Shown here: positions 1 through 7,331 of the stretch, piece by piece | Numbering within the stretch: the stretch's first letter is position 1 | Layout: each line of letters starts with the position of its first letter | DNA from: CAMLIZ01 sp040758375 | GTDB lineage: Bacteria; Pseudomonadota; Gammaproteobacteria; Burkholderiales; Burkholderiaceae_C | Direction of reading: 5' to 3' | Assembly (NCBI GenBank): GCA_040758375.1 | Contig: JBFLWE010000019.1 | Span: 1-64,000 of the forward strand | DNA: 64,000 nucleotides | Notes under the pieces: generated by a model | The model's database searches: none | What the model was told of the DNA's origin: nothing | What the model saw: the letters and a program-made list of their open reading frames with translations, nothing else | Translations under genes and position numbers: made by a program

Positions 1-235
1 CCGCGTGCGCAAGGCAGAACAGGAGCGCCAGGCCGCCCGCAAGCAGGAAGAAGAGCGCGCGGCCGCGCAGCGCGCCGAGAACTGCACCCGCGCGAAGGAA
101 TACATGCGCACGCTCGACAGCGGCATGCGCATCGCGCGCGTCAACGAAAAAGGCGAACGCGAGTTCCTCGACGACAAGCAGCGGGCCGACGAAACCCAGC
201 GCACGCGGCAGGTGATCTCGAGCGAGTGCCGCTGA
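1..235 (+). CDS. DUF4124-type protein, C-terminal fragment (gene enters from the left edge)
   Basis: The frame is open from the first bases and ends in TGA at 233-235, so only about the last 77 residues are present. They are rich in Glu, Arg, Ala and Gln (coiled-coil-like), followed by a tail with ENCTRAK, SGMRIARVNEKGERE and LDDKQRADET. That tail resembles the C-terminus of small periplasmic DUF4124 proteins of Burkholderiales; this family match is from memory. Any N-terminal signal peptide and DUF4124 domain would lie outside the window. The function is unknown. Confidence 0.7.
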   Translation, partial: RVRKAEQERQAARKQEEERAAAQRAENCTRAKEYMRTLDSGMRIARVNEKGEREFLDDKQRADETQRTRQVISSECR

Positions 236-240
236 GCGGG

Positions 241-278
241 GCGGCCCAAGCTTGGCAGCGGCCCGGCGCCCGGGCTGA
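241..278 (+). repeat. Partial REP-like element (3' part)
   Basis: The stretch between the first gene and rnfH contains a segment at about 257-278 that differs by only about one base from the 3' part of the REP-like element at 8731-8818. The same module is seen inverted at 36801-36884. The palindromic 5' half of the element is not evident here, so this looks like a remnant. Confidence 0.5.
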
Positions 279-286
279 GCGCCGCT

Positions 287-586
287 TCAGCGCGGCGCCG
301 TCTTGCGGCCAGCCCCCTGGCCCTTGTAGCGTTGGCGCCGTGCTTCCTTCGGATCGACTTCCAGCGGGCGGTACAGCTCCACGCGGTCACGGTCGCGCAA
401 GAGCGTGTCGGGCGGCTGCTTGCGCCCCCAGATGCCGACCTCGGGCTGCCCCGCCAGCTCGGGATGCCGGTCCAGCAAGCCCGAAGCCTGCACCGCTTGC
501 CACAGGGTCGCGCCCCCAGGCAGCTCGAGGGCCAGGCACTCCACGAGGCCGGGCCCCGGGCTGTAGCACACCTCAACGCGCACCAT
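287..586 (-). CDS. rnfH: RnfH family protein (UPF0125)
   Basis: A 99-residue beta-grasp (ubiquitin-like) protein. It starts MVRVEVCYSPG, has a central WQAVQASGLLDRHPEL helix, and a conserved PEVGIWGRKQPPDTLLRDRDRVELYRPLEVDPKEARR block typical of RnfH. The extreme C-terminus is basic. The family is small and poorly characterised; RnfH is named for its association with rnf operons in other bacteria but commonly follows ratA next to smpB, as here. It overlaps the end of ratA by 14 bp on the same strand, so the two are probably translated from one mRNA. Confidence 0.85.
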   Translation of the reverse strand: MVRVEVCYSPGPGLVECLALELPGGATLWQAVQASGLLDRHPELAGQPEVGIWGRKQPPDTLLRDRDRVELYRPLEVDPKEARRQRYKGQGAGRKTAPR

Positions 587-1025
587 AGACCTGTTCCGCG
601 CGCTTGACGAAGGAATCGACGAAGGTGTTGGCCACGCGGTCGAACACCGGGCTGATCAAGGTCTCCAGCGCGCCGCGCTTGAAGGCATAACAAAGGTCGA
701 ACTCGATCTTGCAGGCCTGCGCCGTTGCGTCGCCCTCGCCCAGCGGCAGGAAGCTCCAGGTGCCGTCGAGGTGGGAGAACGGGCCGTCCACCAGCTCCAT
801 CATCACCGAGCGGCCGTGCACGTGAACGTTGCGCGTGGTGAAGGCATGGCGCACGCCGGCATAGTGCAGCGACAGCCGAGCGGTCATGCCGCTGTCATGC
901 GCCTCCAGCACCTCGGCGCGGTCGCACCACGGCAGGAACCTGGGGTACTCCTCCACGCCTGTGACCAGCCGGTACATCTCGAGCGGCGAGTACCACAAGA
1001 GGACGGACTTCTTCACGTGCTTCAT
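573..1025 (-). CDS. ratA: RatA/COQ10-family START-domain protein
   Basis: About 150 residues if started at the ATG giving MKHVKKSVLLWYSP; an upstream ATG would add three residues. It is a single SRPBCC/START-type lipid-binding domain with the family signature YSPLEMYRLVTGVEEYPRFLPWC near the N-terminus and an FDLCYAFKRGALETLISPVFDRVANTFVDSFVKRAEQVY helix at the end. Homologues are annotated either as RatA (ribosome association toxin) or as Coq10-like ubiquinone-binding proteins; in betaproteobacteria the quinone role seems at least as likely. The ATG lies only 14 bp from the divergent smpB ATG, so the smpB promoter must overlap this gene. Confidence 0.88.
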   Translation of the reverse strand: MKHVKKSVLLWYSPLEMYRLVTGVEEYPRFLPWCDRAEVLEAHDSGMTARLSLHYAGVRHAFTTRNVHVHGRSVMMELVDGPFSHLDGTWSFLPLGEGDATAQACKIEFDLCYAFKRGALETLISPVFDRVANTFVDSFVKRAEQVYGAR

Positions 1026-1039
1026 ACAATGCACCGATT

Positions 1040-1510
1040 ATGTCGTCGCTCATTGCAGAGAACCGGCGGGCGCGGTTCGAATATCACATCGAAGAACAGT
1101 TCGAAGCCGGCATCGTGCTCACGGGCTGGGAGATCAAGGCCATCCGTGCCGGCCAGGTGCAGTTGACCGACGGCTACGTGGTCATCCGCGACGGCGAGTT
1201 GCAGCTGATCGGCTGCCGCATCAATGCGCTGCGCAGTGCCTCCACGCATGTGACACCCGAGGCCGACCGCACCAAGAAGCTCCTGATGCACAAGGAAGAG
1301 ATCCGCCGCCTGATCGGCAAGGTGGAGCAAAAGGGCTTCACGCTGGTGCCGCTGAACCTGCACTACAAGAACGGCCGCGTGAAGGTGGAAGTGGCGCTGG
1401 CCAAGGGCAAGGCCCAGCACGACAAGCGCGAGACCGAGAAAAAGCGCGACTGGGAGCGTGAAAAGGGCCGGTTGATGAGACACAAGGTCTCATCCAACCC
1501 GAAGGGTTGA
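1040..1510 (+). CDS. smpB: SsrA-binding protein SmpB
   Basis: 156 residues. SmpB binds tmRNA and carries it to stalled ribosomes for trans-translation. Diagnostic stretches are RARFEYHIEEQFEAGIVLTGWEIKAIRAG near the N-terminus, LLMHKEEIRRLIGKVEQKGFTLVPL in the OB-fold barrel, and a basic tail with KGKAQHDKRETEKKRDWEREKGR that becomes helical in the ribosome. The start has no Shine-Dalgarno; a TACAAT hexamer at 1025-1030 would put the transcript start only a few bases before the ATG, so a leaderless message is possible (inference). The last eight codons lie in a duplicated, hairpin-rich segment (see 1461-1585). No ssrA gene is visible in the window. Confidence 0.95.
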   Translation: MSSLIAENRRARFEYHIEEQFEAGIVLTGWEIKAIRAGQVQLTDGYVVIRDGELQLIGCRINALRSASTHVTPEADRTKKLLMHKEEIRRLIGKVEQKGFTLVPLNLHYKNGRVKVEVALAKGKAQHDKRETEKKRDWEREKGRLMRHKVSSNPKG

Positions 1511-1585
1511 AGCGTCGAAGACGCGACGGCACTTTCGGTGCAGCCAAAAGGGCCGGTTGATGAGACACAAGGCCTCAACCAAGCC
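1461..1585. repeat. Direct duplication of the smpB 3' end with a cluster of hairpins
   Basis: Bases 1461-1487 recur exactly at 1546-1572 (27 of 27), and the next 13 bases (1488-1500 versus 1573-1585) remain similar, giving an offset of 85 bp. The first copy is the end of smpB; the second runs into the last codons of metC on the opposite strand. Between them are four consecutive perfect stem-loops: 1474-1481/1487-1494, 1495-1500/1504-1509, 1512-1516/1520-1524 and 1529-1532/1538-1541. There is no clear U-tract, so an ordinary intrinsic terminator is not supported. Confidence 0.8.
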
Positions 1586-2750
1586 GTCTCAAGGCCTGCT
1601 CCAGGTCGGCGACCAGGTCCTGCGGGTCTTCCAGCCCGATCGAAAAACGCACCAGCACGCCGGCGTAGGGATGCGGCAGCGTGCGCATGTGCTTCAGGTC
1701 GTAGGGCACGACCAGGCTGACCGGGCCGCCCCAGGAGTAGCCGATGCGAAACAGCTCGAGCGCATCGACGAAGGCATCGACCCGCGCCGCCGTGTAGCGG
1801 GCATCGAACACCACTGAGAACAAGCCGGCCGCGGCACTGCAATGGGAGCGCCAATGTTCGTGGCCGCGCGCGCCTTCGAAGGCCGGATGCAGCAGTTGCG
1901 CCACTTCGGGCCGCGCCTTCAACCAGACGGCCACCACACGCGCGGCCTCGTCCTGCGCCCTGTAGCGCAGCTCGACCGAAGGCAGCGCGCGCAGCACCGC
2001 CTCGGCATCGTTGGCGCCGACGCCCAAGCCCCAGCGCATGTGGGCGCGCAGCAGCTGCTCGTGCAGGCGCTGGTCGCGTGTGGTCACCGCGCCCATCAGC
2101 ACGTCACCGCCGCCGGAGGGGTATTTGGTCAGCGCGTGCATCGACAGGTCCACGCCCAGGCCCTCGCCCAGCTCGAAAGGGTTGAAGGCGATGCCAGCAC
2201 CCCAGGTGTTGTCCAGCACCGTGGTCACGCCCTTGCCGCGGGCGGCCTGCACCAGCGAGCGCAGGTCGGGGAACTCCATCGTCACCGAGCCGGCCGCTTC
2301 CAGCCAGGCCAGCCTGGTGTGCGGGCCGATGGCCTGCTCGAAGGCCTGCACATCCAGCGGGTCGTAGAAGCGGTGTCCGATGCCCCAGCGCCTGAGCTCG
2401 GTCACCGCCAGCTCCTTGCCCGGGCCGTAGCCGTTGTCGGGGATCAGCACCTCGTCGCCGCTGGACAGCAAGGCCGCGTCCACCAGGCCCACGGCGCACA
2501 GCCCGCTGGGCGTGAGCACCGTGTACAGCCCGCCTTCGAGCGTGGCGATGCGCTCCTCCAGCGTGAACGTGGTGGGCGTGCCGTGCAGGCCGTAGGTGTA
2601 GCCCTGCTTGCTCTTCCAGTTGCGCGCCCGCATCGCGGCGGTGTTCGCGAAGATCACCGTCGAAGCCTTGAACACGCCGGGTTGCGGCGCCTCGAAGCCC
2701 GCTGGCGGCGTGTACGGGTGGTGGATCAGCTCGGTGCGCTTCTTGGGCAT
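1575..2750 (-). CDS. metC: Cystathionine beta-lyase (Cys/Met metabolism PLP enzyme)
   Basis: 391 residues, the usual length for the Cys/Met-metabolism PLP family. The Schiff-base lysine is Lys209 in SMHALTKYPSGGGD, and the cofactor aspartate is Asp180 in TVLDNTWGAG. The YTYGLHGTPT and LEGGLYTVLTPSG blocks are also typical. The enzyme splits cystathionine to homocysteine, pyruvate and ammonia in methionine synthesis; GPVSLVVPYD near the C-terminus fits the beta-lyase subgroup. It lies 7 bp downstream of rimO on the same strand and is probably cotranscribed with it. Its last codons overlap the second copy of the smpB-tail repeat. A related gamma-lyase cannot be excluded from sequence alone. Confidence 0.85.
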   Translation of the reverse strand: MPKKRTELIHHPYTPPAGFEAPQPGVFKASTVIFANTAAMRARNWKSKQGYTYGLHGTPTTFTLEERIATLEGGLYTVLTPSGLCAVGLVDAALLSSGDEVLIPDNGYGPGKELAVTELRRWGIGHRFYDPLDVQAFEQAIGPHTRLAWLEAAGSVTMEFPDLRSLVQAARGKGVTTVLDNTWGAGIAFNPFELGEGLGVDLSMHALTKYPSGGGDVLMGAVTTRDQRLHEQLLRAHMRWGLGVGANDAEAVLRALPSVELRYRAQDEAARVVAVWLKARPEVAQLLHPAFEGARGHEHWRSHCSAAAGLFSVVFDARYTAARVDAFVDALELFRIGYSWGGPVSLVVPYDLKHMRTLPHPYAGVLVRFSIGLEDPQDLVADLEQALRRLG

Positions 2751-2757
2751 GGCGGCT

Positions 2758-4158
2758 TCAGACCGGCACGCCGATCAGGTCATGGCCTTGCGTGCCGACG
2801 ATGCGTGCCTTGGTGAATTCGCCGACCTTGAAGGTCTTGGAGGCCTTTTCCGGCGGCAGCAGCTTCACGGTGCCGTCGATCTCGGGCGCATCGGCATAGC
2901 TGCGGCCCACGCCGCCCTTGCGGCCCAGGGCCGGCGCTGAATCCACCAGCACCTGCATCGTGGCGCCGACGCGGCGCTGAAGGCGCTCGGTGGACACGCG
3001 CTCGGCCACGGCCATGAAGCGCGCACGGCGTTCCTCGCGCAGTTCCTGCGGCAGCATGCCCGGCAGCTCGTTGGCCGCGGCACCCTCCACCGGCGAATAG
3101 GCGAAGCAGCCGGCGCGGTCGATCTGGGCCTCTTCCACGAAGTCGAGCAGCATCTGGAACTCTGCTTCCGTCTCGCCGGGGAAGCCGGCGATGAAGGTGC
3201 TGCGGATCACCAGCTCAGGGCAGATCTCGCGCCACCGGGCGATGCGCTCCAGGTTGCGCTCGCCGCTGGCCGGGCGCTTCATGCGCTTGAGCACATCAGG
3301 ATGCGCATGCTGGAAGGGCACGTCCAGGTAGGGCAGGATGCGGCCCGAGGCCATCAGCGGGATCACGTCATCGACGTGCGGATACGGGTACACATAGTGC
3401 AGCCGCACCCAGGCGCCGTGGCGCTCGGCCAGCAGCGCCAGCTGCTCGCACAGATCGGCCATGCGCGTCTTCACGGGCTTGCCGTCCCAGAAGCCGGTGC
3501 GGTACTTCACGTCGACGCCGTAGGCGCTGGTGTCCTGGCTCACGACCAGCAGTTCCTTCACGCCGGCTTCGAACAGCCGCTGCGCCTCGCCCAGCACCTC
3601 GCCGACCGGGCGCGACACCAGGTCGCCGCGCATGCTGGGGATGATGCAGAAGGTGCAACGGTGGTTGCAGCCCTCGCTGATCTTGAGATACGCGTAGTGC
3701 TTGGGCGTGAGCTTCACGCCTTGGGGCGGCACCAGGTCGACGAACGGATCGTGCGGCTTGGGCACGTGCAGGTGCACCGCGTCCATCACCTCCTGCGTGG
3801 CATGCGGGCCGGTGACGGCCAGCACCTTGGGGTGCACTTCCTTGACCAGGTTGTCGCTGCTGTGGCCCGCCTTGGCACCGAGGCAGCCGGTGACGATGAC
3901 CTTGCCGTTGTCGGCCAGCGCCTCGCCGATGGTGTCCAGGCTCTCCTTGACGGCCTCGTCGATGAAGCCGCAGGTGTTCACGATCACCAGGTCGGCGCCG
4001 GCGAAGGTTTTCGAGGTGTCGTAGCCCTCGGCGCGCAGCTGGGTGAGGATCAGCTCCGAATCGGTCAGCGCCTTGGGGCAGCCGAGGGAGACGAAGCCGA
4101 TCTTCGGCGCCTTGGTCGGGGAATCGGGGGCGGCGGCGGGGGCCAGGGTGTCGCTCAT
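2758..4158 (-). CDS. rimO: Ribosomal protein uS12 methylthiotransferase RimO
   Basis: 466 residues. RimO is a radical-SAM enzyme that adds a methylthio group to the conserved aspartate of ribosomal protein S12. The N-terminal UPF0004 domain has its three cluster cysteines at Cys27 (SLGCPKA), Cys63 (VNTCGF) and Cys92 (TGCLG). The radical-SAM motif CNHRCTFC provides Cys164, Cys168 and Cys171. A TRAM domain closes the protein (VLVDSAPALGRKGGVGRSYADAPEIDG onward). The MRGDLVSRP and VYPYPHVDDVIPLM blocks favour RimO over MiaB. It lies between phaR and metC on the minus strand. Confidence 0.95.
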   Translation of the reverse strand: MSDTLAPAAAPDSPTKAPKIGFVSLGCPKALTDSELILTQLRAEGYDTSKTFAGADLVIVNTCGFIDEAVKESLDTIGEALADNGKVIVTGCLGAKAGHSSDNLVKEVHPKVLAVTGPHATQEVMDAVHLHVPKPHDPFVDLVPPQGVKLTPKHYAYLKISEGCNHRCTFCIIPSMRGDLVSRPVGEVLGEAQRLFEAGVKELLVVSQDTSAYGVDVKYRTGFWDGKPVKTRMADLCEQLALLAERHGAWVRLHYVYPYPHVDDVIPLMASGRILPYLDVPFQHAHPDVLKRMKRPASGERNLERIARWREICPELVIRSTFIAGFPGETEAEFQMLLDFVEEAQIDRAGCFAYSPVEGAAANELPGMLPQELREERRARFMAVAERVSTERLQRRVGATMQVLVDSAPALGRKGGVGRSYADAPEIDGTVKLLPPEKASKTFKVGEFTKARIVGTQGHDLIGVPV

Positions 4159-4215
4159 CCCGCGATTGTCCCAAAACGGCCGTTCCCGACGGCCGCGCCT
4201 GGCATCGGACGCGCG

Positions 4216-4797
4216 CTACTTCTTGTTCGGTGGGAAGCCCGGCACGCCGGGGAACAGCGCGCCCGCCTGCTTGGCCATCTGCTCCTGCATCTGCACGAAC
4301 AGGTTCTTCGACTGCTCGAGGTAGTTGCCCATCAGGCCTTGCACCATGGGCGCCTGGCCGCTCAGGAACTGAGACCACATCTCGGGCGTGAAGTTGTTGG
4401 CGTCGTACAGGCCCTTGGCCTGGTCGGCGAAGCGCTGCTGGATCTCCACGAAGGTCTGCAGGTTCTTCTCGAGGTACGAGCCCATCATGCCTTGCATGGC
4501 ATGGCCGTAGAAGCGGATCACGTTGGCCAGCATCTGCGTGCTGAACATCGGCATGCCGCCGGTCTCTTCCTCCAGGATGATCTGCAGCAGGATGCTGCGG
4601 GTGAGGTCTTCGCCGGTCTTGGCGTCGCGCACCTCGAAGTCCTCGGAGTTCAGCACCATCTTCTTGACGTCGGCCAAGGTGATGTAGCTGCTGGTGCGGG
4701 TGTCGTAGAGACGGCGGTTGGGGTACTTCTTGAGAACGCGCACGCCGCCCGCGGCGTCGCTGTCAGCCGCGCTGCCGCGGCGGTTGGAAGCCATCAA
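4216..4797 (-). CDS. phaR: Polyhydroxyalkanoate synthesis repressor PhaR
   Basis: 193 residues. The N-terminal PHB/PHA accumulation regulator DNA-binding domain is clear (VRVLKKYPNRRLYDTRTSSYITLADVKKMV, about residues 20-50). It is followed by the PHB-associated domain (LTRSILLQIILEEE and MFSTQMLANVIRFYGHAMQGMMGSYLEKNL). The C-terminal third is Gln/Met-rich and amphipathic, as expected for granule contact. In this family the protein represses phasin and pha genes and releases DNA when it binds PHB. A CAGGAG ribosome binding site precedes the ATG. No phaC or phaP lies in the window, but bdhA and acetoacetate-CoA ligase do. Confidence 0.93.
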   Translation of the reverse strand: MMASNRRGSAADSDAAGGVRVLKKYPNRRLYDTRTSSYITLADVKKMVLNSEDFEVRDAKTGEDLTRSILLQIILEEETGGMPMFSTQMLANVIRFYGHAMQGMMGSYLEKNLQTFVEIQQRFADQAKGLYDANNFTPEMWSQFLSGQAPMVQGLMGNYLEQSKNLFVQMQEQMAKQAGALFPGVPGFPPNKK

Positions 4798-4905
4798 GGA
4801 ACTCCTGGGTTCGTGCTCGGATGCGGGCCGATTCTAGGAGCGGGCTCCCGGGGCTGTGAGCGGGTGTTTCCCTCAGAGGCGTCGCCCCGGCTGCAGGGCG
4901 GGCCT

Positions 4906-5673
4906 TCACGCGCGCCAGGGCGTGGCCCCGCAGGCGACGAACTGCGGGTTGCGGAAATCGGCGCGCGCGTAGCTCAAGGGCCGGCCGTCGAGTTCGGTGA
5001 CGCGGCCGCCGGCGGCCAGCAGCACCGCGTGGCCGGCGGCGATGTCCCAGGCCATGGTGGGGCCCAGCCGTGGGTAGACATCGGCCCGGCCCTCGGCCAG
5101 CAGGCACAGCTTGAGCGAGGAGCCGACGTGGCGCAGTTCGGCCACGCGGGCGCCGCGCAGAAAAGCCGCGAGCGCCTGCTCGTCGCCGTGCGAGCGGCTG
5201 GCCACCACGGTCCAGCCCTCGGGGGGAACGCTACGGCAGCGGATCGGCTGGCGCACGCCGCCTTGTTCGGCGAAAGCGCCCTGCCCGTGCACGCCGGCAT
5301 AAAGGCGCGCCAGCGCGGGTGCGAGCACCACGCCCAGCACCGGCACGCCCTGCTCCACCAGCGCCACGTTCACGGTGAATTCGCCGTTGCGCTGCACGAA
5401 CTCCTTGGTGCCGTCCAGGGGATCGACCAGCCAGAAGCGCGGCGCCAAGGCCGGGCAGCGGCCGGCGGCCACCGCTTCCTCGGCCACCACCGGCACAGCG
5501 GGCGCGAGCCGCTGCAGCGCCGCCACGATCAGGGCCTCGGCCGCCTCGTCGGCGTCGGTGACCGGCGAGGCGTCGGCCTTGCCGCGCACGGCGAACTCGC
5601 GGCCGTACACCCGCATCACGGTGGCGCCCGCCTCGTGCACGGCGTGGATCACGCCCTCCAGCAGCTCGTGCAC
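4906..5673 (-). CDS. cysQ: 3'(2'),5'-bisphosphate nucleotidase CysQ-like (inositol monophosphatase family)
   Basis: 255 residues from a GTG start (VHELLEGVIHAVHEAG) that lies one base after the stop codon of the phospholipase D-like gene. Family metal-site motifs are visible: SPVTDADEAAE, VVAEEAV, WLVDPLDGTKEFVQRNGEFTVN and LGPTMAWDIAAGHAVL. The DPLDGTKEF pattern followed by GEFTVN is characteristic of CysQ rather than SuhB. CysQ removes 3'-phosphoadenosine 5'-phosphate, a by-product of sulfate assimilation. The close spacing implies cotranscription with the upstream gene. An upstream in-frame extension to 5805 is rejected because it lies inside the neighbouring gene. Confidence 0.85.
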   Translation of the reverse strand: MHELLEGVIHAVHEAGATVMRVYGREFAVRGKADASPVTDADEAAEALIVAALQRLAPAVPVVAEEAVAAGRCPALAPRFWLVDPLDGTKEFVQRNGEFTVNVALVEQGVPVLGVVLAPALARLYAGVHGQGAFAEQGGVRQPIRCRSVPPEGWTVVASRSHGDEQALAAFLRGARVAELRHVGSSLKLCLLAEGRADVYPRLGPTMAWDIAAGHAVLLAAGGRVTELDGRPLSYARADFRNPQFVACGATPWRA

Positions 5674-5674
5674 G

Positions 5675-7255
5675 CTACAGCAACTCCTCCGGCACCAGGG
5701 GCGAGAGCAGCCAGTGCTTGAAGCGCTGCCACGGGGTGCTGTCAGGCTCGGTGGCGAGCAGCATCTCGGCCTCGTCGCCTTCTGCGATCCACTCCAGACC
5801 GGCACCGTCGGCCTTCAGCCGCACCTTGTAGGCGCTTTGCAGGCGGTCGATCTCGATCACGCGCATCAGCTCGCGCGCGAGCTGAGGGCTCCTGATCACG
5901 GCGCCGAGCTCGGTGTTGATGGTGGCCGAGCGCGGGTCGAGGTTCATCGAGCCGATGAACGACACCTCGCGGTCGATGACCACCAGCTTGGCGTGCAGGC
6001 GCCCCAGCGAGCCGCCGAAGAGGAACATGCGCTTGTTCTTCTTGACGCGCGAGGAACTCAGCTCGTAGAGGTGCACCCCCATGCGCAGCATGTCCTCGCG
6101 GTAGCGGCTGTAGCCCAGGTGCACCACCGGCTCGTCGGTGGAGCCCAGCGAGTTGGTGAGCACGGTGACCTCCACGCCGCGGTCGCGCAGCTCCTTCAGC
6201 AGCGCCATGCCGCGTGGCCCCGGCACGAAATACGGCGACGAGGCCACCAGGCTCTTCTTCGCCGAGCGGATGGCCTCGAAGACGTTGTAGGTGACGCTGG
6301 TCTCCAGCAGTTCGCCGCCGACGCTGCCTTCGAAGGGCTTGTCGGGGTGGTCGGCGAACACGTACGCATCGCCCCACACCAGGCCCAGGCGCCCGCCGTC
6401 CAGGTCGTCGGCGATCGGGCCGTAGCCCAGCACGTCGTTCATCGGCACCGGCTCGGGCGCCGGCGTCTGCCCAGGGCCGGTGCGGCGCTCGAAATGCTCG
6501 CGCAGCTCCGCGGGGCCCAGGCTGCTGCGGGCCACGGCCTGCAGCGGGTACACCGGGTCGCTGTTCCAGTAGCGGTCGAACAGGCCCTGCAGCGGCGGCA
6601 CCACCCAGCCCACCACGAAGGCATCGAGGTCGATGAAGTTGTCGCTGGCCCCGCGCAGGTAGTACTCGTTGGCTACGTTGCGCCCGCCGATCACCGCCAT
6701 CGCGCCGTCGGCGATGAACAGCTTGTTGTGCATGCGGTGGTTGACGCGGCCGAAGTCGTTGAGCGAGACCAGGAAACGGGTGTTCTGGCCCCGCTCGCGT
6801 GCGCAGCAGAACGGGTTGAACAGGCGCACCTCCACGTTGGGATGGGCCGCCAGGCCAAGCAGCAGCTCGTCGTGGCCGCTGGTGTAGTAGTCGTCGAGCA
6901 GCAGCCGCACGCGCACGCCGCGCAGCGCCGCATCGCGCAGCGCGCGCAGCAGCCAGCGCCCGGTTTCGTCGTGCTCGAAGTGGTAGTACTGCACGTCCAG
7001 CGACACCTCGGCGCGCCGCGCCAGCTGCACGCGCGTGTCGAGCGAGAACGAGCCCAGCGGCATGAGCCGGAAGCCCGAGAGCCCCGGATCGGGCTGCGAG
7101 GCCTTGGCGATGCGCCCCAGCGTGGTCTTTTCCGACAACGGGATCGCCTCGCTGGCAATGGCCTCGCGGTCCACTTGCGGCAGCGGCGTGGCGCAGCCGG
7201 CCAGCAGGGCCAGCGCGAGCATCCATCCTCCGAACCGAAGCAGCCATGCGTTCAT
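5675..7255 (-). CDS. Phospholipase D-like lipoprotein (ClsC/YmdC-type cardiolipin synthase family)
   Basis: 526 residues from the ATG that places a lipoprotein signal right at the N-terminus (hydrophobic run ending LLAGC, lipidated Cys21). Two HKD motifs of the phospholipase D superfamily are intact: HNKLFIAD at about 176-183 and HAKLVVID at about 421-428. In the family, two HKD motifs form one active site that transfers phosphatidyl groups; ClsC-type proteins make cardiolipin, usually with a partner. No clsB-like partner is seen here. The start is divergent from acetoacetate-CoA ligase, with 76 bp between the ATGs. The exact substrate is uncertain. Confidence 0.8.
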   Translation of the reverse strand: MNAWLLRFGGWMLALALLAGCATPLPQVDREAIASEAIPLSEKTTLGRIAKASQPDPGLSGFRLMPLGSFSLDTRVQLARRAEVSLDVQYYHFEHDETGRWLLRALRDAALRGVRVRLLLDDYYTSGHDELLLGLAAHPNVEVRLFNPFCCARERGQNTRFLVSLNDFGRVNHRMHNKLFIADGAMAVIGGRNVANEYYLRGASDNFIDLDAFVVGWVVPPLQGLFDRYWNSDPVYPLQAVARSSLGPAELREHFERRTGPGQTPAPEPVPMNDVLGYGPIADDLDGGRLGLVWGDAYVFADHPDKPFEGSVGGELLETSVTYNVFEAIRSAKKSLVASSPYFVPGPRGMALLKELRDRGVEVTVLTNSLGSTDEPVVHLGYSRYREDMLRMGVHLYELSSSRVKKNKRMFLFGGSLGRLHAKLVVIDREVSFIGSMNLDPRSATINTELGAVIRSPQLARELMRVIEIDRLQSAYKVRLKADGAGLEWIAEGDEAEMLLATEPDSTPWQRFKHWLLSPLVPEELL

Positions 7256-7331
7256 CGAAGGTCCATTCTGCGCGAAGCGCGCGGAAAAACCCCGAATCGC
7301 AGCACCGGCGCGAGCCTCTACCCTCTGGTCC

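Noticed and set aside
573..1025. RatA as the toxin of a toxin-antitoxin pair with RnfH
   Set aside because: The RatA/RatB (RnfH) toxin-antitoxin idea is not well supported; a Coq10-like lipid-binding role is the safer reading, so no TA system is claimed.
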